From positions 124,001-188,000 of the forward strand of contig JAGLON010000013.1 in assembly GCA_023138975.1 (NCBI GenBank): a DNA stretch of 64,000 bases, given 5' to 3'. Position 1 is the first letter of the stretch. Each line of letters begins with the position of its first letter. The stretch is from Candidatus Zixiibacteriota bacterium. GTDB lineage: Bacteria > Zixibacteria > MSB-5A5 > GN15 > JAAZOE01. Below the pieces are notes generated by a model that saw only the letters and a program-made list of their open reading frames with translations, was not told where the DNA came from and made no database searches. Of this stretch, positions 29,220-37,726 are shown piece after piece. Position numbers and translations under genes: made by a program.

Positions 29220-29549
29220 TGCGAACTCCCTTGAAGTACATTGGCAGGTATTGTTGTATAATATACGGCAAACCTCTGATTTGTCAATAGATTACATCGA
29301 TTGTTGTATTTCATTGGGATTTGGAGTACATCATTTTAAGACGCTCAACATGAAATCCAGCGATAAATAGTATTTTTTAGTCGACAAGACCGTATAATTT
29401 TTCGTATATTATTATAGTGAAAGAGGTTTGCGAAACAATCCTCGTATTTATTCAATAAACCGAAAAATTAGAATTTTTATATAAATTGAAAGCTGGCTAA
29501 AAAAGTCAGCACTATTATTACCACTATAACTTCCATTCCGGGGGATTAT
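29220..29549. other. Divergent intergenic region with promoters, no gene
   Basis: 330 bases lie between the TSP3/dockerin gene (minus) and the CBS protein gene (plus). The left end holds the minus-strand promoter annotated at 29258-29287. The plus-strand gene has a GGGGGA-type ribosome site just before 29550. No coding frame was found. Confidence 0.6.
29258..29287 (-). promoter_or_regulatory. Sigma-70-like promoter for the TSP3/dockerin gene
   Basis: Minus-strand TTGACA (29287-29282) is followed after 18 bases by TATTAT (29263-29258). An alternative TATATT would have a 16-base spacer. It lies about 40 bases upstream of the ribosome site. This is from inspection only. Confidence 0.55.
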
Positions 29550-29939
29550 ATGAGAGTAAAGGACCTACTTGAGTCAAAAAAACCGCCGGTCACAATAAAA
29601 TACACAAAAACCATTCAGGATTGTATGAGGCTCCTCATTGACAATAAGATTGGCTCTGTGATAATTGTTGATGACGAAAAACGTCCGATCGGTATTATAA
29701 CTGAGCGGGATATTTTTCACCTGGCCTTCAGGTACCGCGGCGATATGATGGATATGATTGTCAAAGACAACATGACCAGTAAACTCATTATCGGGCATCC
29801 CGACGATAAGATAGACGATATTGCGGATTTAATTACCGTTAATAAAATACGTCATGTACCGATTATGGAAGACCAGAAACTGGTCGGCATTGTATCGATC
29901 AGAGATGTTGTAAAGGCGCGAGCGGAACAGTTGGTATAG
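29550..29939 (+). CDS. CBS-pair domain protein
   Basis: The 129-residue cytosolic protein consists of one CBS pair. Repeat 1 covers about 10-60 (ENKIG-type segment IDNKIGSVIIVDDEKRPIGI followed by ITERD) and repeat 2 about 72-127 (ITVNKIRHVPIMEDQKLVGI followed by VSIRDV). Such stand-alone CBS pairs bind adenine nucleotides and regulate partner proteins; the partner is unknown here. It is a single gene, convergent with the orphan response regulator. Confidence 0.9.
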   Translation: MRVKDLLESKKPPVTIKYTKTIQDCMRLLIDNKIGSVIIVDDEKRPIGIITERDIFHLAFRYRGDMMDMIVKDNMTSKLIIGHPDDKIDDIADLITVNKIRHVPIMEDQKLVGIVSIRDVVKARAEQLV

Positions 29940-30011
29940 AAAGTTATATCCAGGAAAGTACCGGATTAAACAAAAAAGGCGGGCTTCTTTCGATTTTTAC
30001 ACAAGGCGGGT

Positions 30012-30698
30012 TTACGCATCTTTAAAGCGATATCCAACGCCTCGAACCGTTTCAATATATGCTCCAGCACCGCCAAGTTTTTTACGAAGCCCTACAACTT
30101 GAACATCGACCGACCGATCAGTAACAGGGTAATCATCTCCGTGTATTGAATCAACGATTTGATATCTGGTAAAGACCCATCCCGGGCGCCGGGCCAGGAG
30201 CTGAAGTAATCTAAATTCCGTTGAAGTCAAATCTATCCGATTGTTCTGAAACAATACTTCATGACGCCCCGGGTTTATTTTCAAATCATATATTGAGAAC
30301 GATGAGTCCTCATCAATATCTTCTTCTGTCCGCCGTAAAACCGCTTTGACACGGGCCAATAAAACCCTGGGGCTGAACGGTTTGATCACATAATCATCAG
30401 CACCCAATTCTAGTCCCGCCACAATATCTGAGTCCTCTCCTTTGGCAGTAACCATGATAATTGGTACATGCAGGGTATCTGGCCGGTTTCGTAAAAAACG
30501 ACAAATATCTAAACCATCAACACCCGGAAGCATTAAATCAAGGAGAATTAAATCAGGGATAGTACTCTTAACTGCCAACATCGCTGACTCACCTGAATCT
30601 ACACCCTGAACCTGATATCCTTCACGGCTCAGATTATAGGTAATTAACTCCAGAATATCTTTTTCATCCTCAACTACCAATATCTTGGCCTTTGACAT
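30012..30698 (-). CDS. Orphan PhoB/OmpR-family response regulator
   Basis: The 228-residue regulator has a receiver domain with VEDEKD, phosphoacceptor Asp54 (LLDLMLPGVDG), VTAKGED and YVIKPFSPR. The C-terminal winged helix has LTSTEFRLLQLLARRPG and the RSVDVQVVGLRKKLG recognition region, closest in style to PhoB. No histidine kinase gene adjoins it. It is divergent from the Ser/Thr kinase at 30831, so it may control that operon from the 132-base shared gap; this is inferred from position only. Confidence 0.9.
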   Translation of the reverse strand: MSKAKILVVEDEKDILELITYNLSREGYQVQGVDSGESAMLAVKSTIPDLILLDLMLPGVDGLDICRFLRNRPDTLHVPIIMVTAKGEDSDIVAGLELGADDYVIKPFSPRVLLARVKAVLRRTEEDIDEDSSFSIYDLKINPGRHEVLFQNNRIDLTSTEFRLLQLLARRPGWVFTRYQIVDSIHGDDYPVTDRSVDVQVVGLRKKLGGAGAYIETVRGVGYRFKDA

Positions 30699-30830
30699 TT
30701 TCCGTCTCCACTAAAATCTTGACTACCAACGCAATAATCAGCCTGGAATGTCAGACTACTGTCAACTCTTTATAGAATAATACATTCGATTATATATTGC
30801 CCATATAATTTTGACAGCGTATATTTTCTT

Positions 30831-32585
30831 ATGACAGAAAAAATCGGTGATTATAATATACTAAAGAAAATCGGCGCTGGGGGAATGGCGCAGGTTTTTC
30901 TGGCCGTCCATCAGGACGTTCCCAATTTGAAAGTTGTCTTAAAAATCCTTTCCGATCCGCGTCTGGTTGAACGCTTTAAACAAGAAGCGGACAAACTGGC
31001 TTTACTCGACGGAAACGGACACATTTGTCAAATTAAGCATTTCTTCAATCACGGCGATGAAATTGTAATTGCAATGGAATACATCGACGGATCATCTCTT
31101 GAGGAGATGATAAAGAATGAAGAGAAGCTCGGTATAGAGACTTCACTGCAAATCATCAGCGAAGTTCTCGACACATTATCTTTCGCGCACCAGAAGGGTG
31201 TTTATCACCGGGATATTAAACCGGGCAACATAATGGTTGACAAGAGCGGCCATGTAAAAATTATCGACTTCGGAATCGCCAAAGGCGAAAGTGATCCAAA
31301 TTTAACAGTCGCCGGTAGTTCCTGCGGCACTCCCACTTATATGCCGCCTGAACAGTTCAATCCGACCGATGCTATTAACTATTCACTGGCCGATATTTAT
31401 GCCGTAGGTTCTACTCTTTTCCATATGCTTACTGGCCGGCTTCCGTTTACCGGAGATAATGCCTTTGCGCTTCGAGATGCAAAATTATTCAATGACCCGG
31501 TCTCACCCCGAAGCCTTAATTCAGCTATCTCAAAACAGCTCGAGGAACTGATACTAAAATCTATTAACCGCGAACCTGAAGACAGATTCGAATCGGTTGA
31601 AAGTATGAAGGCGGCGATTGAAAATCTGGGCATTAAACCCAGTAAAGCAGACCTCACTGAGCATGTAGTTCCTTCTCTACATGATACGCCTAAACCAACG
31701 GCTTCCACATCTCATAAGAAGAAAAGCGGTCTAAACCCGCTCTGGTTGATCGGCGGTGCGGTTCTAATAGTCTTTATGGTTGTCTTGTATTTTATAATCG
31801 GCGGAGATGGTCCTCTCGCTATTAATCCGCCCGTTTTATCAACTCCAACTTATAATGATACCATCGAGGAAGCCACACCATTATTTACCTGGGAAGGTAT
31901 GGAGGGTTACCGCTATACTTTAGAGTTATCTGACGACGAGAACTTCTCCAGCCCGCAATCAATTGGCAATCTTGAGCAAAGCGACTATCGTCCAGATATT
32001 GAAATGGCCGATGGGAAATATTTCTGGCGTGTTCAAGCCGAAGATGGCGAGAGAAATAAAAGTATTTTTTCCAAAACTGCGGTATTTACTATCGTAACTC
32101 TAATTGATACTATACCGATTATTTCCGAAGGTATTTTAGAAATTACAATCAAACCTTATGGTAATATAAAAATCAACAGCCAATCATTCGGAAACCGAGA
32201 AAAATCGAAGGCTATTACTCTTGAATCCGGTCAGCATATTGTCGAACTGTCAAACTCGCAGTCCAAACAAAAGCGGTATACCGATACTGTGGATATTATT
32301 GCGGAACAAACGTATAAACTAAGCCGGACGTTTACGATGTTAAACCAACTGCCGGAGAAATCATATGGGGACATTCTAATAGGTTCCAAACCGTACCATG
32401 GGGCAGTTATCTTTATCGACGGCAAGCTTCAGGAGAAACATACACCTTATACATTCAGGGTAGAGACTGGCGAAAGGGTTATCAAGGCGGTATTAGATAT
32501 TGACGGTGTAACTCACGAAAAGACGGAAACTATTCGGGTAAAGAAAAACGGATCGCATAAGTTAATATTTGACTTCGAAAAGTAA
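30831..32585 (+). CDS. Membrane Ser/Thr protein kinase with extracytoplasmic Ig/PEGA-like domains
   Basis: The 584-residue protein has an N-terminal Hanks-type kinase domain (1-270) with glycine loop IGAGGMAQVF, ATP-site Lys38, catalytic HRD (126-128, YHRDIKPGN) and DFG (Asp146); all key residues are present. After a Ser/Thr/Lys linker comes a membrane helix at about 303-325. The outer part has a fibronectin-like segment (about 335-425, ending in the YFWRVQAEDGERN motif) and two PEGA-like segments (about 430-500 and 510-584). It heads an apparent operon with two CsgG-like proteins, an outer-membrane protein and a lipoprotein, and shares its layout with the kinase at 59964. Confidence 0.88.
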   Translation: MTEKIGDYNILKKIGAGGMAQVFLAVHQDVPNLKVVLKILSDPRLVERFKQEADKLALLDGNGHICQIKHFFNHGDEIVIAMEYIDGSSLEEMIKNEEKLGIETSLQIISEVLDTLSFAHQKGVYHRDIKPGNIMVDKSGHVKIIDFGIAKGESDPNLTVAGSSCGTPTYMPPEQFNPTDAINYSLADIYAVGSTLFHMLTGRLPFTGDNAFALRDAKLFNDPVSPRSLNSAISKQLEELILKSINREPEDRFESVESMKAAIENLGIKPSKADLTEHVVPSLHDTPKPTASTSHKKKSGLNPLWLIGGAVLIVFMVVLYFIIGGDGPLAINPPVLSTPTYNDTIEEATPLFTWEGMEGYRYTLELSDDENFSSPQSIGNLEQSDYRPDIEMADGKYFWRVQAEDGERNKSIFSKTAVFTIVTLIDTIPIISEGILEITIKPYGNIKINSQSFGNREKSKAITLESGQHIVELSNSQSKQKRYTDTVDIIAEQTYKLSRTFTMLNQLPEKSYGDILIGSKPYHGAVIFIDGKLQEKHTPYTFRVETGERVIKAVLDIDGVTHEKTETIRVKKNGSHKLIFDFEK

Positions 32586-32678
32586 CGTTTCTTTCGTTTA
32601 AGATATATAGATTAAGAATCTGAAGAAAATGGCAAAAACAAAATGATATATTACGCTTATTTGCGGAGGTAACTAAAG

Positions 32679-33728
32679 ATGGTTAAACAAATTACTCATT
32701 TAAGAAAAGTAGCCATATTGGGGCTTTTTCTCGTATTGTTTATCACGGTATCTCCCGTGATTGCCCAGGATGACTTAATAGTAGCCGAAGAGCTTGCCAA
32801 AGCATTCAGCTTCTATTCTGAGCTTGAATTTGATAAAGGTATTGCGGTTGCTACCGAGCTTCTGGCATCCGGTAAACTGGAACCCAAAGACAGTATTGCC
32901 GTCTATGCCGTAATGGGCATGCTCACTTACGGCAAAGGCGAAGTTTACTCAAAGAAATCTTTCTCTTACTTAGATAAAATGGCCGATATCGGACCCTGCA
33001 AGCTCCAACTCCCTTACGAATTTTGGCCGCAGCAGCTCCGAGACCACTGGTTTAAGATTGCCAAAGCCCGAAATGCTTTAGTCTGCCCCGATGATACTGA
33101 CAACAAAATCCAGACTATCGCGATAATGGCTTTTGATAATTATTCGGTTGGAAAATATCAGGAAGAGTTAGGCTTTCTTACTAAAGGTATCGCAGACTTT
33201 TTCGAATCTGATTTCGCCAAAATAAGCGAACTAAAAGTCGTTGAGAGAGACAAAATTGAGTTTCTGCTCAAAGAACTCGAATTGACCAAATCAGGCGCCA
33301 TTGAAGCCGGTACCGCCGCCAAAGTCGGAAAAATGCTCGGCGCGCAAATTATGATATTCGGAAGTATCACTCAACTTGACGGCAAAAACACAAAGATGCT
33401 AGTCAAGGCTGTTAAGGTCGAGACATCCGAAATTATCACCTCGGTTGAACGAGACGGCAAGCCGGATTATTTCAAGATGGAAAAAGAGCTGGTAAAAGAA
33501 TTGGCTGAAAAGCTGAATCTGACCCTCAACAAAGAAACCATCAGTCTGCTCGATGAAAGCGGCACCGAATCTTACGATGCGGCAACTCTTTATTCGCGCG
33601 GCCTGTATCACATGCATCGCTATGAGTACAAGAAAGCCTATGAGTACTTTAAAGAGGCATATGATAAAGACAACAGTTTTGACGAAGCCAAGCGTAAAAT
33701 GGATATTTACCGTCCTCTGGCGGCGTAA
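32679..33728 (+). CDS. Exported CsgG/FlgO-like protein (paralogue 1)
   Basis: The 349-residue protein has a signal peptide (about 1-30, ending SPVIAQ), a helical N-terminal region, and a CsgG/FlgO/LpoB-like domain at about 145-285. The domain shows IAIMAFDNYSV, then KGIADFFESDFAKISELKVV, ERDKIEFLLKELEL and GAQIMIFGSI. The last 60 residues are TPR-like (YSRGLYHMHRYEYKKAYEYF). These domains occur in periplasmic or outer-membrane assembly factors. The next gene encodes a clear paralogue. A GGAGGT ribosome site precedes the ATG. Confidence 0.8.
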   Translation: MVKQITHLRKVAILGLFLVLFITVSPVIAQDDLIVAEELAKAFSFYSELEFDKGIAVATELLASGKLEPKDSIAVYAVMGMLTYGKGEVYSKKSFSYLDKMADIGPCKLQLPYEFWPQQLRDHWFKIAKARNALVCPDDTDNKIQTIAIMAFDNYSVGKYQEELGFLTKGIADFFESDFAKISELKVVERDKIEFLLKELELTKSGAIEAGTAAKVGKMLGAQIMIFGSITQLDGKNTKMLVKAVKVETSEIITSVERDGKPDYFKMEKELVKELAEKLNLTLNKETISLLDESGTESYDAATLYSRGLYHMHRYEYKKAYEYFKEAYDKDNSFDEAKRKMDIYRPLAA

Positions 33729-33753
33729 TTCACCACTCTTAAACGAGGCTCAC

Positions 33754-35073
33754 ATGTTGAGAAAAGTTCTCTTATTGGCGTTAATCGTCTTTTTGGCCGG
33801 CTGCTCGCAATCCCTCTATAACAAGGGGCAACAGTTGTCAAACGAAGGGCAATATGATAACGCTATCGATATTTTATATCAGGAGATTACGGTAAATCCG
33901 AAAAACTCCAAAGCCTGGTGCGAACTTGGCGTTGCCTTTTATAAAAAGGGTGATCTAACCAAGGCCGAAGACGCATTGCATCAGGCCAACAGCATAAAAC
34001 CTGACAGCAAAACCAACCTGTTTTTGGGGCTTATTTACGAGAAACAGGACAAACCCAATCAAGCCATAACAGCTTATCGCTCAGCGCTGGGAATGAAACC
34101 TGGTTCTAAAACGAGAAAAATGCTGGAAGGCCGTCTGGACAATCTGATTGCTCAGGTTATAAAAAAAGAAGTCTCCTTTGCCCTTTCGAATGAGTCGGAT
34201 ATTGACGCCGATACGATTCCAAATAACAGTATCGCTGTAGTTAGCTTTGACAATACACACCTCTCGCCTGAGCTTGCTCCTATAAGTAAGGGACTGGCCG
34301 AATTCACTGCTTTGGATCTGGCTAAAGTATCATCTCTCAAAGTCGTTGATAGACTGAAAATCGATGCTATCTTGCAAGAGCTTCAATTAGGTAAATCCGG
34401 CTATGTTGACCCCGGAACCGCCCCTCGTTTTGGACGGCTTATCGGAAGCAGCAAAATAATAACCGGAACTCTGGTCGGATTAGGCGACGATGTGATTCGT
34501 CTTGATGGGGCAATTGTCAGTATCCGTGATAGTATTACCCAGATGACATCTCCGGAGGAAGCATCGACCGAAAAGTTCTTCCAGTTGCAAAAAGGTTTTG
34601 TCTTCAAAGTCATCGACAACCTCGGTATTCAGCTTACGGCCGAAGAACGGGATGCGATTGAAGAAGTACCAACCGAATCATATTTGGCTTTTATGGCGTA
34701 CTGCCGGGGACTTGAGCTTGAAAGCCAGGGCATGCATCAGGAAGCCAAGCGTGAGTACGGTATCGCCGCACGTAACGATGTCGGCTTTAAACAAGCAAAA
34801 GTCAGACGTAATACCGCTGGGCGTCAAGCGGCTGCAAAAGCCGCTCCGACTACATCGTTCAGCCAGTTTGAAACCGAAGTTGTCAGTTCGGAAACCGAAT
34901 CAGCCGAATCGAGTTTGGATCGTTTCCAGACAGTTGCTCTAAGCACATCCGGCTTTATTCTTGATACCGAGTATTTAGACCGCTACGGATCGACCCTCTA
35001 TTCTCCGCTAAGGACAGCGCTTAGCACAGGTGTTATAATAATAATTAAGGGGGATTACGATGCGGCCAATTAG
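33754..35073 (+). CDS. TPR lipoprotein with CsgG/FlgO-like domain (paralogue 2)
   Basis: The start at 33754 gives 439 residues and a lipoprotein signal (MLRKVLLLALIVFLAGC). The frame extends back to 33553, but that would overlap the previous gene and bury the lipobox. TPR repeats cover about 20-130. A CsgG-like domain at about 155-290 parallels the upstream protein: ISKGLAEFTALDLAKVSSLK, VVDRLKIDAILQELQLGKSG and SSKIITGTLVGL. The tail is Ala/Ser-rich and unstructured. It is probably anchored in the outer membrane facing the periplasm. It overlaps the next gene by 14 bases, so expression is coupled. Confidence 0.82.
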   Translation: MLRKVLLLALIVFLAGCSQSLYNKGQQLSNEGQYDNAIDILYQEITVNPKNSKAWCELGVAFYKKGDLTKAEDALHQANSIKPDSKTNLFLGLIYEKQDKPNQAITAYRSALGMKPGSKTRKMLEGRLDNLIAQVIKKEVSFALSNESDIDADTIPNNSIAVVSFDNTHLSPELAPISKGLAEFTALDLAKVSSLKVVDRLKIDAILQELQLGKSGYVDPGTAPRFGRLIGSSKIITGTLVGLGDDVIRLDGAIVSIRDSITQMTSPEEASTEKFFQLQKGFVFKVIDNLGIQLTAEERDAIEEVPTESYLAFMAYCRGLELESQGMHQEAKREYGIAARNDVGFKQAKVRRNTAGRQAAAKAAPTTSFSQFETEVVSSETESAESSLDRFQTVALSTSGFILDTEYLDRYGSTLYSPLRTALSTGVIIIIKGDYDAAN

Positions 35074-36193
35074 AATAATAGTTTTGCTTTCTGTTTTGGC
35101 TCTGATCGCTTGCTCAGGGTCAATACAGGCCCAGATTATTTACGGTCAACCTGCTTCCGGTAATTCTCAGATAACGTACACAAACTGGACGATTACAAAC
35201 GATTCCGGTACCGAAAGCAGTATCAGCCAGTTTATTTTTCCGGTCAGCGGCTTTGTTCCTCTTCAGGACAACCTTGAAATGAGGTTTTACGCCGCCAATA
35301 CATCACACAGCGCCGAATTGGCCGGCCAGGATAATAACCTATCTGGATTGTCTGATATCCGCCTGCAATTCAATAAATCCTTTGCGGCTGACCGCTATCT
35401 GCTCAGCCTTGGAATCAATCTCCCGACGGGGAAAAAAGAGCTTAATGTCGATGAAGAACAGACGGTCATGGGAATGCTTGCGCATAACTACCTGAGCTTT
35501 CCTATACGCCGTATGGGTGAAGGATTAGGCTTTAATCTTCTTTTTGGGGGCGCGACAACAAAGGGCAATTCCCGTTTCGGCGCGACCGCGACCTTTCAGT
35601 ATTATGGAAAATACACACCATTTGAAGGTGAGGGTGAATATGATCCGGGAGAAATGTTCAGTCTCTCGGTGAACGCAGATACGAAGAAAGAAAAAGTCCT
35701 GTATTCTGCCAGCATGGTATTTTCTCTATATACTGATGACAAATTGGAAGAGAAGAAAACTCGTAAATCCGCGACTCAATTTGATATTCTGGCCGGAATG
35801 GAAATTCCCGGGGATAAATCAAGCTTTTTCGGCAACGTTCGCTTGCTCTTTCGCGGTCGTAACACTAACTATGATAACGAAGAAATCGTTAATCAACTCC
35901 GTCTCTACGGCAATGAATTTGTCATTGGGGGCGGTATGAGGTACCGTGCGAATAAACTCTGGACAATTATCCCCACTGTGGATTTGAGAATGATCGGCGA
36001 TAATGAATTCGAAGATGATGAAAATAAAGTTGAGAGCTCATCCATCTTCGGAATTGGCAGTTCTGTGTCCAGAGCTATCGGACAAAATGCCAGTGCCCGT
36101 CTGGGCTATAAATATTACACCGGCAGCGCTGACGGCGGAAACTTCGATATCAGCGGTTATCAGATTACAGCTGGTTTAATGGCCACTTTTTAG
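35060..36193 (+). CDS. Outer-membrane beta-barrel protein, transporter-like
   Basis: The 377-residue protein has a signal peptide (about 1-26, ending GSIQAQ), amphipathic beta-strand sequence throughout (for example ADRYLLSLGINLPTGKKEL), and a C-terminal strand ending in Phe (ITAGLMATF), the usual outer-membrane barrel signature. It resembles barrels annotated as transporters or 'DUF3187-like'; I cannot assign a family. The ATG lies inside the end of the preceding lipoprotein gene. The local set of CsgG-like proteins and barrel suggests an envelope assembly or export role. Confidence 0.7.
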   Translation: MRPIRIIVLLSVLALIACSGSIQAQIIYGQPASGNSQITYTNWTITNDSGTESSISQFIFPVSGFVPLQDNLEMRFYAANTSHSAELAGQDNNLSGLSDIRLQFNKSFAADRYLLSLGINLPTGKKELNVDEEQTVMGMLAHNYLSFPIRRMGEGLGFNLLFGGATTKGNSRFGATATFQYYGKYTPFEGEGEYDPGEMFSLSVNADTKKEKVLYSASMVFSLYTDDKLEEKKTRKSATQFDILAGMEIPGDKSSFFGNVRLLFRGRNTNYDNEEIVNQLRLYGNEFVIGGGMRYRANKLWTIIPTVDLRMIGDNEFEDDENKVESSSIFGIGSSVSRAIGQNASARLGYKYYTGSADGGNFDISGYQITAGLMATF

Positions 36194-36205
36194 AATAGAG
36201 AATAT

Positions 36206-37081
36206 ATGATGAATATAAATAAAATATTTAGACTGGCGATTGTCATCTGTCTATTGATAATGATTTATAGCGTCTTCGGATGCGCCCGCAAAATCGTTGA
36301 TCAACAATCGAAGAATAATATCGGGATATCTATTCCGATTTTATCACACAAACTCGCCGCGGCCACAGATCACGCGGAATTAACGGTGAATGCCCGTGAT
36401 TTTGATTCGACCCTGGTATTTCCCTTAATTCAGCAATTCGGAGCTTTAGTCGGCGAGGCTTCAGTGCCAACGGGCAATCAGAGAACGTTTACGATTAATG
36501 CCTATGCCAAAGATAACGTACTTCTATATACCGGGTCAGAGATTGTAAATGTATCGACCGGAATCACGTCACTGACGATTGCCTTAAGACCGATGGTCCC
36601 GATGTTAAGCATATCGCCTCATTTTCAGATTGGGCATTTCATTGAATCAGTTATACTCCCTTTGTCAGACACCTTTGCGGTTGAAATCCATGCTTATAAT
36701 ATAGATAGCTTGCGAGATATTAGTTTTAACTTAAATTATGACCTCGGTCCTTTTAATTTAGTAGGAATTACCGCAGGTTCAATGGCTGGAGACAGCGGAA
36801 GAATCAGTTCTGAGGGTGGCTCCGGGTCAATATGGTTAAGTGCTTATATTGCAGGACCTTTCCTGGGCGAATTCCTAACCGATTCTTTGGGTCAGGCTCA
36901 TATTGCAACGCTAACTTTTTCCACCTATGATGATTGGAATTCAGATACGGCACGGGTGAACTTCAGCTTAACACCTCAATCGATTTACAGTCTGTCCGGC
37001 GACTCTCTTACTACTTCGAATATTTTTAGTGATGACGCAGAAGTACTTCTTTTGAGGATTCCGCTGCCGACTGATAAATAA
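36206..37081 (+). CDS. Lipoprotein with cohesin-like domain
   Basis: The 291-residue protein has a lipobox ending at Cys26 (SVFGC). An Ig-like segment covers about 50-130 (beta strands ELTVNARDFDSTLVFP and TFTINAYAKDNVLLYTGSEI). A second beta-sandwich at about 140-285 resembles cohesin domains: FAVEIHAYNIDSLRDISFNL, NYDLGPFNLVGITAGSM, then GQAHIATLTFSTYDD. Cohesins bind dockerins, and several dockerin-like proteins lie 7-14 kb away, so this may be a surface receptor for them. The assignment is by pattern and is moderate. It is the last gene before a strong terminator. Confidence 0.6.
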   Translation: MMNINKIFRLAIVICLLIMIYSVFGCARKIVDQQSKNNIGISIPILSHKLAAATDHAELTVNARDFDSTLVFPLIQQFGALVGEASVPTGNQRTFTINAYAKDNVLLYTGSEIVNVSTGITSLTIALRPMVPMLSISPHFQIGHFIESVILPLSDTFAVEIHAYNIDSLRDISFNLNYDLGPFNLVGITAGSMAGDSGRISSEGGSGSIWLSAYIAGPFLGEFLTDSLGQAHIATLTFSTYDDWNSDTARVNFSLTPQSIYSLSGDSLTTSNIFSDDAEVLLLRIPLPTDK

Positions 37082-37130
37082 GTTTCTGTAGATGCACCGA
37101 ATCGGCAAAGGCATTTTAAAACAAAAAAAA

Positions 37131-37150
37131 CGGGCAGCCTTGGCTGCCCG
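37131..37150. terminator. Bidirectional terminator between the CsgG-like operon and the T6SS operon
   Basis: CGGGCAGC (37131-37138) pairs with GCTGCCCG (37143-37150) around a 4-base loop. An A-run precedes and a short T-run follows. It serves both the plus-strand operon ending at 37081 and the T6SS operon ending at 37178. Confidence 0.88.
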
Positions 37151-37177
37151 TTAAAATCTAAATACAATAATTTTCTT

Positions 37178-37699
37178 CTACTTACTTTCCAGTATTACAC
37201 TTTCGGCAACCTTGACCGTATAGACCGCGTCAGTGCTAATCTCACCCTGAGATCCCTTTAGGAATAACACAAAAAACAGATAGGGGAAAAAGCCTTTACC
37301 CTTACCGGTATTCTCAATGTATCCCGAGAGTTTAATTTTAGAACCGTCTACGGTATTATAGGCGCCTTTGGTTTCAAGCTCGTTAAACGAGATCTTAATA
37401 TAGCCGCCCTTACCGCCGCCTTTTGATTTTTTCACATCACTAACGACAGCAGTTGCTTGAGCTCCCGCTTCAACAACAACTTTATCTCCAATTCTAACAT
37501 CTTCTGCCAGATGGCATATAATAGGAACTCCCTGACCTAAGGTTCCCGATGAAAGCTTCATCCCTTGAGTGAATTTCACTTTCACATCGGTACCTTTGGG
37601 AAGCTGCAGAGTCGCGGCCGGAGATAACGACACCATCGTGAATAAGAAGAGGGTTGTCAGAATAACACCGCGTCTTAATAACCGTGATTTTATTTTCAT
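37178..37699 (-). CDS. Small exported protein of the T6SS operon, unknown function
   Basis: The 173-residue protein has a signal peptide (about 1-29, ending SLSPAA) and a beta-rich mature domain starting LQLPKGTDVKVKFTQ, with VRIGDKVVVEAGAQATAVV and a Gly/Lys-rich turn (KSKGGGKGGYIKI). The layout resembles widespread periplasmic domains in which a 'LP-GT-V' strand precedes a barrel-like fold. It has no lipobox Cys, so it is not a standard TssJ lipoprotein, though it occupies the place next to the TssM-like gene where TssJ might be expected. It is the last gene of the T6SS operon. The mature part has two hydrophobic strands (FFPYLFFVLFL) that could touch a membrane. Confidence 0.65.
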   Translation of the reverse strand: MKIKSRLLRRGVILTTLFLFTMVSLSPAATLQLPKGTDVKVKFTQGMKLSSGTLGQGVPIICHLAEDVRIGDKVVVEAGAQATAVVSDVKKSKGGGKGGYIKISFNELETKGAYNTVDGSKIKLSGYIENTGKGKGFFPYLFFVLFLKGSQGEISTDAVYTVKVAESVILESK

Positions 37700-37726
37700 T
37701 TTTCTTACTCCTCGAATGCGTCCATG

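Noticed and set aside
29940-30011. Terminator between the CBS protein and response regulator
   Set aside because: The two AAGGCGGG copies are direct, not inverted, repeats, so no hairpin forms.
33553-33753. Longer N-terminal form of the TPR/CsgG-like lipoprotein
   Set aside because: It overlaps the preceding gene's coding sequence and would displace the lipobox signal at the ATG of 33754.
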